From positions 62,001-126,000 of the forward strand of contig CAVOJV010000006.1 in NCBI GenBank assembly GCA_963696325.1: 64,000 nt of DNA, given 5' to 3'. How positions within the stretch are numbered: position 1 is the first letter of the stretch; the number at the start of each line of letters is the position of its first letter. The notes under the pieces are model-generated. The model searched no databases, was not told the DNA's origin, and saw nothing but the letters and a program-made list of their open reading frames with translations. The translations under genes and the position numbers were made by a program. Origin of the DNA: CAVOJV01 sp963696325 (GTDB lineage: Bacteria; Pseudomonadota; Gammaproteobacteria; Competibacterales; Competibacteraceae). This document shows, piece by piece, positions 19,563 to 28,405 of the stretch.

Positions 19563-21173
19563 TTGTTGCAGCAAGTGAGTGGTAATTTGCTGCATATCGC
19601 TACAACTTGGGAGGTCAGCATAAGTGTTTCCATCCCTCTTGACGATGGAATCGTCGAAGCCGCCAAGCGAGCGACCAACGCCGACTGCCGTGCCGTGCCT
19701 CAACAGATTGAATACTGGGCGCGACTGGGCCGACAGCTTGCCGAGTCGGAGGACATTTGCTTCGACGAGGGGAAGGGCCTCTCAAACAAGGATCAGCAAT
19801 ACGATCCGCGCTCGATTATCAACGAGGTCCGCCAAGACATGGATTTGTGGCGCGCGTTGTCAAGCCCCAGTCAATGGCAGGTGAGCCCGGAAACCGCCCG
19901 GCTTCTTCAGCACTGGCGCCATCATAAGTTCGCCGGCGTTCGCCCCTTCTTCTGTCAAGTGGAAGCCGTCGAAACCGCCATCTGGCTGACGGAGGTCGCG
20001 CCTCAATCCAAGAGTGGCAAGCGGTTGCTCGACCACCTGGCGAGCGCCAATAAGGACGCCAATCCTGAACTCATGCGCCTAGCGCTGAAGCTGGCTACAG
20101 GCGCGGGCAAAACCACGGTCATGGCGATGCTCATCGCCTGGCAAACCATCAACGCCGTGCGCCGCCCCGGCAGCAAAAACTTCACGCGCGGCTTCCTCGT
20201 GGTTGCGCCGGGCCTGACCATCAAGGACCGCCTGCGGGTCCTTCAGCCGAATGACCCGGACAGCTACTACGCCAGCCGTGAATTGGTGCCCCATGACATG
20301 CTGGACGACGTGAACCGGGCCAAAATCGTCATTACCAACTACCACGCCTTCAAGCTCCGTGAGCGGATCGATCTCTCCAAAGGCGGACGCTCGCTGCTCC
20401 AGGGACGCGGCGAAGCGCTGAACACCCTCGAAACCGAGGGCCAGATGATGCAACGGGTGATGCCGGACCTGATGGGCATGAAGCACATCCTCGTGCTCAA
20501 TGACGAGGCCCATCACTGCTACCGGGAGAAGCCCAGTCACGACGAGGAAGACCTGAAGGGTGATGACAGGAAGGAGGCCGAGAAGAACAACGAGGCTGCC
20601 CGGCTCTGGATTTCCGGCCTGGAGTCCGTGAATCGCAAACGCGGCATCGCCCGCGTGATCGACTTGTCAGCGACCCCGTTCGTTCTGCGTGGCTCAGGCT
20701 ATGCGGAAGGCACGCTGTTCCCGGGCAAGGCACTCGACGACGTGACCCTTCTGCGGGAAGTAATGAACACCGTCGGCAAATACGGCCAGTTGGGCGGATC
20801 GATCCAACGCGATTATCTCGAGATCCGCTTCCCGCGTGTCGTAGGCTACCGCGTCCTGGAAGTGCCCTATCGCTACGGCTCCGAGATGCAGAAGTATATG
20901 CCTGACTTCATCGTGCGGGTGGACGATGGCCACGGCGATGATGACCTCTTGAACCTCATCGTCGAGATCAAGGGCTACCGGCGCGGGGACGCGAAGGAAA
21001 AGAAATCCATCATGGAAACCTACTGGGTGCCCGGCGTGAATTACACCGCTCAATATGGCCGCCGGGCGTTTGCCGAGTTCACCGAGGTCTATCAGATCGA
21101 AGCGGACTTCGAGAAGAAAGTTGAAGCCGAGTTCGACAAGATGATCGAGGGCATCGTGAAGAGTGAAGTGTGA
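19563..21173 (+). pseudogene. Chimeric, internally deleted type III-like restriction helicase/endonuclease with ParD-like antitoxin N-terminus
   Basis: The 536-codon open frame looks like a mosaic. Residues about 20-64 (SVSIPLDDGIVEAAKRAT, PQQIEYWARLGRQLAES) match a ParD-like antitoxin. From about residue 80 it is a type III restriction Res subunit: Walker A LATGAGKTT (178-185), DEAH box LNDEAHH (314-317) and SATPF (369-373). After residue 386 the second helicase domain is mostly missing and the sequence resumes in the C-terminal nuclease region with MPDFIVRVDDG...LIVEIKGYR (447-472), a PD-(D/E)XK-type motif. Full-length relatives are roughly twice as long. The only in-frame start is TTG at 19563 with no good ribosome site; the antitoxin's own start appears lost. 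Probably not a functional nuclease. Confidence 0.7.
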
Positions 21174-21272
21174 AGTGTGAAGTGTGAAAACCAAAATGAC
21201 AATTTGCGTAAATCCTGAAGTCGTATTACGATGCATACGTAAATGTCTATATTGTATGCATTGGAGGCCCTC

Positions 21273-21455
21273 ATGCGAACCACCCTCAACATTGACGATG
21301 AATTATTTCAGCAGGCGCGCGACCTGTCGGGACTCCAGGAGAAAACGGCCCTGATACGCGAGGGCTTGAAGGCATTGATCGAGCGGGAGAGCGCCAAGCG
21401 CCTGGCCAGGCTGGGCGGGTCGGAACCCCAGTTGGAACCCATAACTCGCCGGTAA
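21273..21455 (+). CDS. vapB: VapB-type antitoxin (ribbon-helix-helix)
   Basis: A 60-residue antitoxin. MRTTLNIDDELFQQARDLSG is the ribbon-helix-helix DNA-binding start typical of VapB/type II antitoxins, and EKTALIREGLKALIERE continues the helices. The ATG at 21273 follows TTGGAGG. The PIN-domain toxin gene starts 25 bp downstream. The pair should autoregulate its promoter (family knowledge); upstream of it is a short direct repeat of GAAGTGT units at about 21166-21187. Confidence 0.88.
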   Translation: MRTTLNIDDELFQQARDLSGLQEKTALIREGLKALIERESAKRLARLGGSEPQLEPITRR

Positions 21456-21480
21456 CTCGCCGGCGCGGCGACTCCGAACC

Positions 21481-21849
21481 GTGATCCTGGTCGATACCTC
21501 GGTTTGGGTCGATCATTTTCGCGCTGCGGATGCGACTCTGGCCGCGCTGCTTGCACGGGGCGTGGTGGGGATGCACCCGATGGTCATCGGCGAACTGGCT
21601 TGCGGGAATCTAAAAAACCGCACGAAGCTATTGAACTTGTGGCGAAATTTGCCGCGTATCGGCGCGGCGACCGATACCGAAGCCCTGTATTTTCTCGAAC
21701 GACATCAGCTTATGGATAAAGGCATCGGTTACATCGACATCCACCTGTTCGCGGCTGTCGCGCTGCACGGTGACGCGCGGTTATGGACACGGGATAAACG
21801 CTTGGTCGCGTTGGCGGTAAATCTCGGACTGGGTTTTTCTGAAACGTAA
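21481..21849 (+). CDS. vapC: VapC-type PIN-domain toxin
   Basis: A 122-residue PIN-domain RNase, probably intact. The four acidic metal-binding positions are visible: Asp5 in MILVDTSVWVDHF, Glu in HPMVIGELACGN, Asp in GIGYIDIHLFAA and Asp in LWTRDKRL. VapC toxins cleave tRNA or rRNA when the antitoxin is lost. It starts with GTG at 21481. It pairs with the vapB at 21273 and lies between the broken res and mod genes, where it may have stabilised the restriction locus (inference). Confidence 0.88.
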   Translation: MILVDTSVWVDHFRAADATLAALLARGVVGMHPMVIGELACGNLKNRTKLLNLWRNLPRIGAATDTEALYFLERHQLMDKGIGYIDIHLFAAVALHGDARLWTRDKRLVALAVNLGLGFSET

Positions 21850-21874
21850 GCTAACGGATAGAGAGGCTTGTACC

Positions 21875-22099
21875 ATGAAAAACATCACCTTGAGTGCCGA
21901 TGAAAAGCTGATCGAGACAGCGCGGGAACGGGCGCGCGCCGAGCACACCACCCTGAACGAACTGTTCCGACACTGGCTAGCCGACTACGCGCAGCGACAG
22001 CAGCGCGTGAATGAAGCGATGGCGGTTATCGCAGACCTGCAAGGCAAGCTCGACACCGGTGGCCACAAATTCACGCGGGACGAGATGAATGAGCGTTGA
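21875..22099 (+). CDS. Ribbon-helix-helix antitoxin of a second PIN-toxin module
   Basis: A 74-residue protein beginning MKNITLSADEKLIETARERA, a ribbon-helix-helix fold, with a helical toxin-binding tail (AMAVIADLQGKLDTGGHKFT). The ATG at 21875 follows AGAGAGG with fair spacing. The toxin reading frame starts at 22089, overlapping the last 11 bp, as in translationally coupled modules. It lies 25 bp after the first vapC, so two modules stand in tandem. Confidence 0.85.
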   Translation: MKNITLSADEKLIETARERARAEHTTLNELFRHWLADYAQRQQRVNEAMAVIADLQGKLDTGGHKFTRDEMNER

Positions 22100-22518
22100 T
22101 TTCATCGACACCAACGTTTTCGTCTACCTCTTCGACCGCACCGATGCCCACAAACGTGGCAGGGCGGAGCGACTGAGCCGGCAGGCCCTCGAAACCGGGA
22201 ACGCCGCTATCAGCTATCAGGTCGTGCAGGAGACGTTCAATGTCATCACCGGCAAGCTCAAACCACCGGCCAGCGCCGAGGACGCACACCGCCTGATGAA
22301 CGCTGTTCTCGCCCCCCTCTGGCGCGTCATGCCCAGCCAGCGGCTCTATCAGTCCGCGCTGGAGATTAAAACGCGCTACGGCTTCAGTTTCTACGATGCC
22401 CTGATCATCGCCCATCGCCGCCGCACTGGAAGCCGGTTGCACTCAGCTCTACAGCGAGGACCTTCAAAATGGACAGCGGATCGAGACGCTGACCATCGAA
22501 AACCCGTTTAAAGGCTGA
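22089..22518 (+). pseudogene. Second PIN-domain toxin, frameshifted by a 7-bp duplication
   Basis: The frame from ATG 22089 encodes a normal PIN domain (SVDFIDTNVFVYLFDRTDAH, QVVQETFNVIT, FSFYDALIIA). Then it shifts: the next 33 residues are unrelated, and the expected ending (AAALEAGCTQLYSEDLQ, then ENPFKG and stop at 22518) is found in another frame. The junction contains ATCGCC repeated seven bases apart (near 22407-22420), so a 7-bp tandem duplication explains it. The loss removes the last acidic residue (SEDLQ). The toxin is probably inactive while its antitoxin is intact. Confidence 0.8.
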
Positions 22519-23414
22519 ATGCCCGGATGGCACGCAACCCCAAATCACCAAAAACCGTCGAAACGCTCACCCACGATGAAGCGACGCGCAAGAGCATCCC
22601 GTCCGCCGAATACCAGTCGGTGATGCAGAAGGGGCGGGAGAATCCGGTGCGCATGGCCTACGACCGCCGCAACCGCGACCCTCAACTGGTCTGGCGCGGC
22701 AAGGATGAGCAGGACTGGAGCGATCTCGTCGTCCACGCCCCGCCGCTCTACATCCAGGAAAAGGTCCACCCCAAGGTGCCGATTGATGATCTGCTGCGGG
22801 AGACGCGGGAGCGCGCGCACGAAGCCCGCAGTTTACACCCGACCTCTTCGCCGACTTCAACGGCATGCCAGCAGGCGTCGACAAGACCGAGTTCTACCAG
22901 CACGACCAGAACTGGTCCAACCGGATGATTCTCGGCGACTCCCTCCAGGTCATGGCCAGCCTCGCCGAGCGCGAGGGCCTGCGCGGGCGCGTGCAGTGCA
23001 TCTACCTCGACCCGCCGTACGGCATCAAATTCAACAGCAATTTCCAGTGGTCCACCACCAGCCACGACGTGAAGGACGGCAAGGCCGACCACATCACCCG
23101 CGAGCCCGAGCAGGTCAAATCCTTCCGCGACACCTGGCGCGACGGCAGCCACAGTTACCTCACCTACCTGCGGGATCGGCTCACCGTCGCCCGCGTTCTC
23201 CTCACCGATTCCGGCGACCTCGTGCTCGACCCGACCTGTGGTTCCGGCACCACCGCAACCGTCGCCGAGCAATGGGGCCGCCGCTGGATCACGATTGATA
23301 CCTCGCGCGTGGCGCTGGCGCTGGCCCATGCCCGCATCATGGGCGCGCGTTATTCGTTCTACCTGCTGGCCGATTCTCGCGGAGGCCAGATGAAGGAAGC
23401 CGAGGTCACCGGAA

Positions 23415-23468
23415 AAATCCCCCCTAACCCCCCTTTGACAAAGGGGGGAGCCGAAGGCGGGGGGATTT
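23415..23468 (+). repeat. Palindromic C/G-tract repeat inside mod (translated as NPPLTKGG)
   Basis: AAATCCCCCC at the left is mirrored by GGGGGGATTT at the right, with CCCCCTTTG-ACAAAGGGGG in the middle. It reads in frame as IPPNPPLTKGG-type peptide, a known signature of a dispersed palindromic repeat in several bacterial groups. It sits where relatives have a short variable loop before the NIRHGFVYER block. A second copy is at 34512-34565. Confidence 0.8.
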
Positions 23469-23616
23469 CTGGGAACATCCGCCACGGCTTCGTCTATGAG
23501 CGTGTGCGGCACATCACGCTCAAGTCCATCGCCAACAACGCGGAGATCGATGTCATCTGGGACCAGTGGCAGGCTAAGCTGGAGCCATTGCACGAGAAGC
23601 TCAACGCGGCATTGGT

Positions 23617-23683
23617 AGGTTGGGCTGAACGCAGTGAAGCCCAACGATCCACTGTTGGGCATCGCTCACGCTCAGCCCAACCT
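23617..23683 (+). repeat. Palindromic TTGGGCTGA repeat (translated as GWAERSEAQ) next to IS110
   Basis: AGGTTGGGCTGA at the left is mirrored by TCAGCCCAACCT at the right, with an inner pair TTGGGCTGAACGC/GAAGCCCAA. It interrupts mod right after the KLNAAL codons and immediately precedes the IS110 leader. Translated copies read GWAERSEAQ, a peptide common in genomes rich in this repeat. A second copy is at 34713-34779; a looser relative is near 28930. Confidence 0.8.
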
Positions 23684-23699
23684 TGTATTATGAATTCCG

Positions 23700-23920
23700 T
23701 GATGTACTTGAGACATTCGGTGTACTAGCTTGCTTCAAGACACCCTACCTGGAGGGCACTCCAGGTTCGAGCGACTGGATGCCGTGCCCACCCTTGGGAC
23801 ACCAAGCCCGTGCCGTAGATTTTTGCAGCAGTCGCTCACCCTCAATGGAAGATCGAACAGTATCTTCGGCCCGGCTTGCCGGTAGCCTGCATTCACAAGG
23901 TTGATCAGTTGAGACTCATT
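23700..23920 (+). ncRNA. Candidate IS110 bridge RNA region upstream of the transposase (copy 1)
   Basis: About 220 bp of non-coding DNA separate the palindromic repeat from the IS110 start. It has clear stems, for example ACCTGGA (23747-23753) with TCCAGGT (23760-23766), and a CTTGG/CCAAG pair around 23793-23807. The identical region precedes the second copy. Position and structure fit the bridge RNA of IS110-group elements; this is inference. Confidence 0.45.
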
Positions 23921-24886
23921 ATGACCACATTTCATCTCGGTATCGATGTCGCCAAAGCCAAGCTGGACTGCGCTTTACGCCTACCTAACGGTAAATTTCG
24001 CGCCAAAGTCGTCACCAACACTGCCCAAGGATACGCCGATCTTGCCGATTGGCTTGCCCGCCACGAGGCGCTAGATGTCCAGGTTTGTATGGAGGCCACC
24101 GGCATCTATTGGGAAGACAGCGCCCAATTTCTGGCCCCCCGGGGGGTTACCGTCAGCGTCGTCAACCCGGCCCAAATCAAGGCTTATGCAGCTTCCCGCT
24201 TAACCCGCAGCAAAACCGATGCCGTCGATGCCCGCCTCATCGCCGAGTTCTGCGCCGAGCGCCATCCGCCGCCCTGGCAGGCCCGAAGCGAAGCAGAAGT
24301 CGCCTTACGGGCGTTGGTGATGCGGCTGGATGCGCTGCAAACCATGCGCACCCAGGAAAGCAATCGCCTGGGCGTCGCCCGCGATGCCGTGCGCACCACT
24401 ATTCAAGAACACCTAGATTGGCTCGATCAACAGATCAAGTCGCTGATCCAAACCATCAATCAACACATCGCCTCCAACCCCGACCTGAAAGGGAAGCGCG
24501 AATTGCTCGACAGCATCCCGGGCCTGGGAGAACGCACCATCGCCATCCTGCTGGCCTTCTTTGCCGACCCCAGCCGTTTTGCCAACAGTCGACAAGCCGC
24601 GGCGTTTGGCGGCCTCGATCCCCGCCACCATGAATCAGGCACGAGCGTGAAAGGCAAGCCCCGGCTCTCCAAAGTGGGCCATGCCTTTTTGCGCAAAGCG
24701 CTCTACATGCCCGCCATGGTCACCTTGTACAAAACCGCCTGGGGTAAGCGATTCAAGGACCGGCTAGAACTCTCGGGCAAGCCCGCCAAGCTGATCATCG
24801 GCGCCATGATGCGTAAGCTCCTCCATGTCGCCTTCGGAGTGCTCAAATCCGGAAAAAACTTTGATCCGGCCCTTCATGGCGCTTGA
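23921..24886 (+). CDS. IS110-family transposase (copy 1 of an identical pair)
   Basis: A 321-residue recombinase. The N-terminal DEDD domain shows FHLGIDVAKAKLDCAL (Asp), VCMEATGIYWED (Glu) and TRSKTDAVDARLIAEF (Asp). The C-terminal domain shows LLDSIPGLGERTIAILLAFF and the serine-containing RLSKVGHAFLRKALYMPAM. It is intact by length. ATG 23921 begins just before the conserved strand. It interrupts mod. Its right end lies at or before 24906, where the two copies diverge. It is clearly different from the IS110 at 2818. Confidence 0.92.
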   Translation: MTTFHLGIDVAKAKLDCALRLPNGKFRAKVVTNTAQGYADLADWLARHEALDVQVCMEATGIYWEDSAQFLAPRGVTVSVVNPAQIKAYAASRLTRSKTDAVDARLIAEFCAERHPPPWQARSEAEVALRALVMRLDALQTMRTQESNRLGVARDAVRTTIQEHLDWLDQQIKSLIQTINQHIASNPDLKGKRELLDSIPGLGERTIAILLAFFADPSRFANSRQAAAFGGLDPRHHESGTSVKGKPRLSKVGHAFLRKALYMPAMVTLYKTAWGKRFKDRLELSGKPAKLIIGAMMRKLLHVAFGVLKSGKNFDPALHGA

Positions 24887-25019
24887 CATGAATAACAGTA
24901 TCTACGGCTATCCGGCGGCTGGCCTCTCCTTTGCAGTCGTAGATCAGTCAAGCCGCCGACAGCCGCAAAGGCCGAAGTCCCGTCCTCGGCCAAACTGGTA
25001 GGTGGTCTAGTTAGGCGGC

Positions 25020-26241
25020 TAGTGGTTTGTCATGCTCGTTTTTAAGGGCTAGGCGGCTGTGCTAAGCTGCCCGACGGGTAAACTGGATCGAGACGAGACA
25101 TGACCGAAAAGTACATCGTGCGCCTGACGGCGGAAGAGCGTGAGGAACTGACAGCCCTGGCGAGCAAAGGCAAGGCGTCGGCCGCCAAGATCCGCCATGC
25201 GCAGGTCCTGCTCAAGGCGGATGCGACGGTCCGAACTGGCCAGACGCCCGGATTGCGGACGCCTTCTCGATCCATCTCAATACCGTGGCCGGGATTCGCA
25301 AGCGTTTGGTATGCCAAGGGTTGGAAGCGGCGCTGAACCGACAACCCCAAGCGCGTCCCTCCCGCCGGCCCAAGCTGGACGGGGCGGGCGAAGCGCGGTT
25401 GCTGGCGGTGAGCTGCGGTGAACCGCCGCCGGGTCAGGCCCGCTGGTCGCTGCGGTTGCTGGCGGATCGGGTGGTCGAACTCGGCATCGTGGAGCGGTTT
25501 TCTCATGAAAGCGTCCGGCGCGTGCTCAAAAAAACGAACTCAAGCCCCATCTGCGTCAGTCGTGGGTGATTCCGCCCGAGCAGAACGGCGAGTTCGTGGC
25601 CCGGATGGAAGATCTGCTCGATACTTATTGCCTGCCGCCCGATCCGCAGGTCCCGTTGATTTGCATGGATGAACAACCGGTGCAGCTCATCAAGGAGACC
25701 CGCTCGCCCCTGCCGGCCTTTCCCGGTCACCCGCCACGGATGGACTACGAATACGAGCGCAACGGCACCGCGACCGTGTTCATGTTCACCGAACCGCTCC
25801 AAGGCCGCCGCCAGGTCCACATCCGCGAGCGGCGAACCGCCGTCGACTGGGCCACCGAGATCCGATCTCTCCTGGAGGTCCAGTATCCCGAGGCCGCACG
25901 GGTCCGGCTGGTCTGCGATAACCTCAACACCCACAAGCTGGGCTCGCTCTACGAAGCCTTCCCTCCGGACACGGCCCGGCGCCTGGCACAACGGTTGGAG
26001 ATTCACTACACCCCCAAGCACGGCAGTTGGCTCAATATCGCCGAACTGGAACTCAGCGTCCTCACCCGGCAATGTCTGGACCGCCGGATACCCGACCTCG
26101 ACACCTTGCGTCGGGAAACCCAGGCCTGGGAAACCCGGCGCAATGAGGGTCAAAAGGGGGTCGACTGGCAATTCACCACCCCCGATGCCCGCATCAAGCT
26201 CAGACGGCTCTATCCACAAATTCAAACGTGACAGTCCACTA
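25020..26241 (+). mobile_element. IS630-family insertion sequence
   Basis: The two ends form imperfect inverted repeats: CTAGTGGTTTGTCATG at the left (25019 on) and, read from the right end, CTAGTGGACTGTCACG. Both ends carry a TA, the target duplicated by IS630 elements. From 24907 to the left end I see only non-coding sequence. The element landed at the very end of the TIR gene. Confidence 0.8.
25100..26231 (+). pseudogene. IS630-family transposase in three frames
   Basis: The start (MTEKYIVRLTAEEREELTAL, ATG 25100), the helix-turn-helix middle (PDARIADAFSIHLNTVAGIR) and the DDE catalytic part (ICMDEQPVQL, RLVCDNLNTHKLGSLY, SWLNIAELELS) lie in successive frames. Two -1-type shifts are needed, near 25226 and near 25530. 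The second falls on a run of seven A (CTCAAAAAAACG), where programmed frameshifting is possible; the first has no such signal and looks like a true mutation. Confidence 0.75.
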
Positions 26242-27118
26242 GTTCGTATTCCCGTACTTGCGGGACGGGCGTATGCCAAACTGCCCGATACAGCCACACA
26301 CCGACCTTCTTTCTTGCGTGCAGAGACTTCATATCAGCTTCGGTCAGCGTGTCGTCAAAGGCAATCCACGCGTCGATACCCGCGCCGGGAGCAAGATAAA
26401 CGGTCTCGAAGTAAGCATCCTGATATTCGCCATTCTTATCCTTCTTGTGCTTGTCACGACCAAACTGAAATGCGACGTTGTGCCTTGAACCCCCCAACAC
26501 ATAGTCGTTCGTCGCCTGCGGGGCCTCGGCACCGAACTGAAAAGACCGGGATGAAAGGGTTACCCCCATAGCCTGGGAATTGTTAATTGCCAAATGCATT
26601 TTCAGCGGCCACGTGATCCCTGGTCTGCTGTCATAGGTAATTGTTGGAACGACCTCGACCGCAAGCTGAGCATTGATTTCGGCCGTGATGGCACGCTCAA
26701 TCTGTTGGATAACGGGCAGTATGGCCTGGAGTGGAAAGGACAGTTTGGATTCGTATCTCACGGTGGTAACACCGGACAGGTCGGTCAGCATATGGAATTC
26801 CTCGACGTCGCTCGGGCAAACAAGGAAGGTGCGCTTTCGTCCATGCATGCCCATAAACAGACCCGCCTCGAACACCACGTTGTCACGAGGTAGTACTACG
26901 CCACTTCCTCGGCGCACTGCATGGTCGTCCGCCGACAGCACAAACACGCCAAAGGTAAACTGAGCTAGTTGCTCAACCAACGTTTCGATAGTTGTGCCCG
27001 ACGCCCCGAAGATAAGATGCCATGGGGATGTATCATGCTTTTCGCTCAACTTCTCTTGCAGCGCATCGCAAATTACCCGGCCCTCTCCTGAAGATCCGAT
27101 AAATATCTTCTGCTTCAT
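26222..27118 (-). CDS. TIR-domain effector-like protein (Cap12/PF10137-type TIR) with unrecognised C-terminal domain
   Basis: A 298-residue soluble protein. Residues 1-145 match the predicted nucleotide-binding TIR class used by Cap12-type anti-phage effectors: KIFIGSSGEGRVICDALQEK, WHLIFGASGTTIETLVEQL, FTFGVFVLSADDH, then LPRDNVVFEAGLFMGMHGRK with the putative NADase glutamate E84. Residues about 155-298 are beta-rich (TWPLKMHLAINN, AYFETVYLAPGAGIDAWIAF) and I do not recognise them. ATG 27118 follows CGAGGA. No cyclase gene is nearby, so it may act alone or be an orphan. IS630 inserted at its last codons: the element supplies the final five residues, while the uninterrupted sequence would read REYELAA and stop. 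The gene is therefore essentially intact. The defence role is inferred from the family. Confidence 0.75.
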   Translation of the reverse strand: MKQKIFIGSSGEGRVICDALQEKLSEKHDTSPWHLIFGASGTTIETLVEQLAQFTFGVFVLSADDHAVRRGSGVVLPRDNVVFEAGLFMGMHGRKRTFLVCPSDVEEFHMLTDLSGVTTVRYESKLSFPLQAILPVIQQIERAITAEINAQLAVEVVPTITYDSRPGITWPLKMHLAINNSQAMGVTLSSRSFQFGAEAPQATNDYVLGGSRHNVAFQFGRDKHKKDKNGEYQDAYFETVYLAPGAGIDAWIAFDDTLTEADMKSLHARKKVGVWLYRAVWHTPVPQVREYELVDCHV

Positions 27119-27434
27119 AAGTCCTCGTGCACTCATCCGTCTACAAACAAGTAGTGTCGCATCATATGGGAATGCGTAGAACAACACGTTCGCACATAGC
27201 GCTACGCAGGCTTGAAGGGAGTATGTCCGAATTTTGTGTTTTCTGGATGCCCGGTTCGCTGCTTGTACCGGAAACGTCTGCTCAGCGTGCTATAAGCGAC
27301 GTTGCCACATTCCCGAGCATCCGTCCGTTTCGGCCGATTATGCAAAGTACCCGATTATGGAAAGTAGTGGGTTGGAACGTCTGCCGAACGCTGATTGGCA
27401 GCGGCAGGCGAGAATTTCGATCTTCACATAATCA
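27119..27434. other. Gene-free stretch upstream of the TIR gene
   Basis: About 316 bp with no coding sequence I can support. It must contain the TIR gene promoter and ends at the IS91-family element end. Base composition is more balanced than in the flanking genes. Confidence 0.5.
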
Positions 27435-28405
27435 AAGGATAGGAAATCCAACCGCCTAAACCGAAGTAATACCTCCTTCGGGGGATGCAGTCAAGGCTCG
27501 GTTCAAGCCTGTTCTGACCAGCGGAGAGTGATCGGACCGCCGAAATCGGCCTGTCGGGAGGTGTCGAAGGCCTGTCGGGAGGTGTCGAAGGCGGTTTTTG
27601 CGGTAGGAAGAGGGAGGGACGAGAGCGGATTTCGCGCGAGCGGCAACGACAGGTCCGACGGCCCCTCGGCGGGCCGCTCTACCAAGACACCCGTTGAGCG
27701 TATGCGTACGCCGGCTCCGGCTGGGCGAGGGGATCGCCCGAGAGGCGCTCCTCGGCGTCGATGGCGTCTTCCACGGAGTCTTTGTACCACTCCGGCGGTC
27801 CCCTGGCGGAGGCGATCCTGGGCGGGGTGGCGGGCTCGCCGAGGTGCTCCAGGATGGCCCGCATATCGACGCCCTCGGTGATGAAGGCGATGATTCGCAT
27901 CTTGGCCCCGCACTTTGAACAGGTCAAAGGGAACGCTTCGTAGATGCGCGCCAGCAGCATGGCCCAGAGATAACGGGCGGGGGACCGCCGGATCATCTCG
28001 GATGGGTCGTCCGCCGCTGTTTCCAGAGCGGTTTTGGCCTCTGCTAGTGGCGCTGCGGCCTCGGGCGCCAGGGCGGTGACCGCTGGGCGCAACGGCGAGT
28101 TGGGGGCGAGCACGCCGTAGTAGCGGTGCCGATGTTGCCTGGGCGGCGGGACCAGTGCGGCGCTGCGGCCGATCAGTTCGAGCGGCGAGAGGATGAGCTG
28201 GGTTTGCCCGTCGAGGCCGGGTTTGGGGAGGTGGTAGATCAACCGCTGGGCGTCGATTTCCTCCAGCCGGTCGGCGGCGAAGGGTGGACGGGCGCAGTAG
28301 CGCAGCAGGCGTTCCAGGCCGGACCGGTCGTGGGCCTCGATGCGCACCGAGGCATCCAGCGAGAACCCGCCCCCATGCTCCCACTGCTCCATCTCTCGCC
28401 GGTCT
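27435..28405 (-). repeat. Truncated IS91-family element (transposase 3' half and element end), direct repeat of 31808-32778
   Basis: 971 bp nearly identical to 31808-32778, with a few substitutions. It starts at the same element end (AAGGATAGGAAATCC) and breaks inside the transposase gene after the sequence CTCTCGCCGGTCT. The remaining 242 or so codons (27679-28405, minus strand) encode the C-terminal half of the transposase without the HUH domain, so it cannot be active. Confidence 0.92.

Larger units (their letters stand above)
22527..23698 (+). pseudogene. Type III-like DNA methyltransferase (mod), 5' part, frameshifted and internally deleted
   Basis: Two frames join into the start of a beta-class adenine methyltransferase. 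The first (from ATG 22527: MARNPKSPKTVETLTHDEAT) loses frame at about 22800-22840. The second carries DLFADFNGMPAGVDKTEFYQ, MILGDSLQVMASLAER, the catalytic YLDPPYGIKFNS and DHITREPEQVKSFRDTWRDG. After LLTDSGD the text jumps directly to LVLDPTCGSGTTATVAEQWG (SAM-binding motif), omitting the several hundred residues normally between them. Two palindromic repeats then interrupt the frame, and IS110 follows. The 3' remainder of the gene is at 36003-37086. Confidence 0.8.
23088..24906 (+). repeat. Long direct repeat, copy 1 (mod fragment + IS110)
   Basis: These 1819 bp are nearly identical to 34185-36002, with a handful of substitutions and one single-base deletion in the other copy. The unit contains the internally deleted mod segment, both palindromic repeats, the IS110 leader and the whole IS110 gene. 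The left flank here is mod and the right flank is foreign; the other copy shows the reverse. Confidence 0.95.

Noticed and set aside
26222..27118. A complete CBASS or Thoeris system around the TIR gene
   Set aside because: No CD-NTase, Cap2/Cap3, ThsA or second TIR partner is found nearby; only the effector-like gene is supported.
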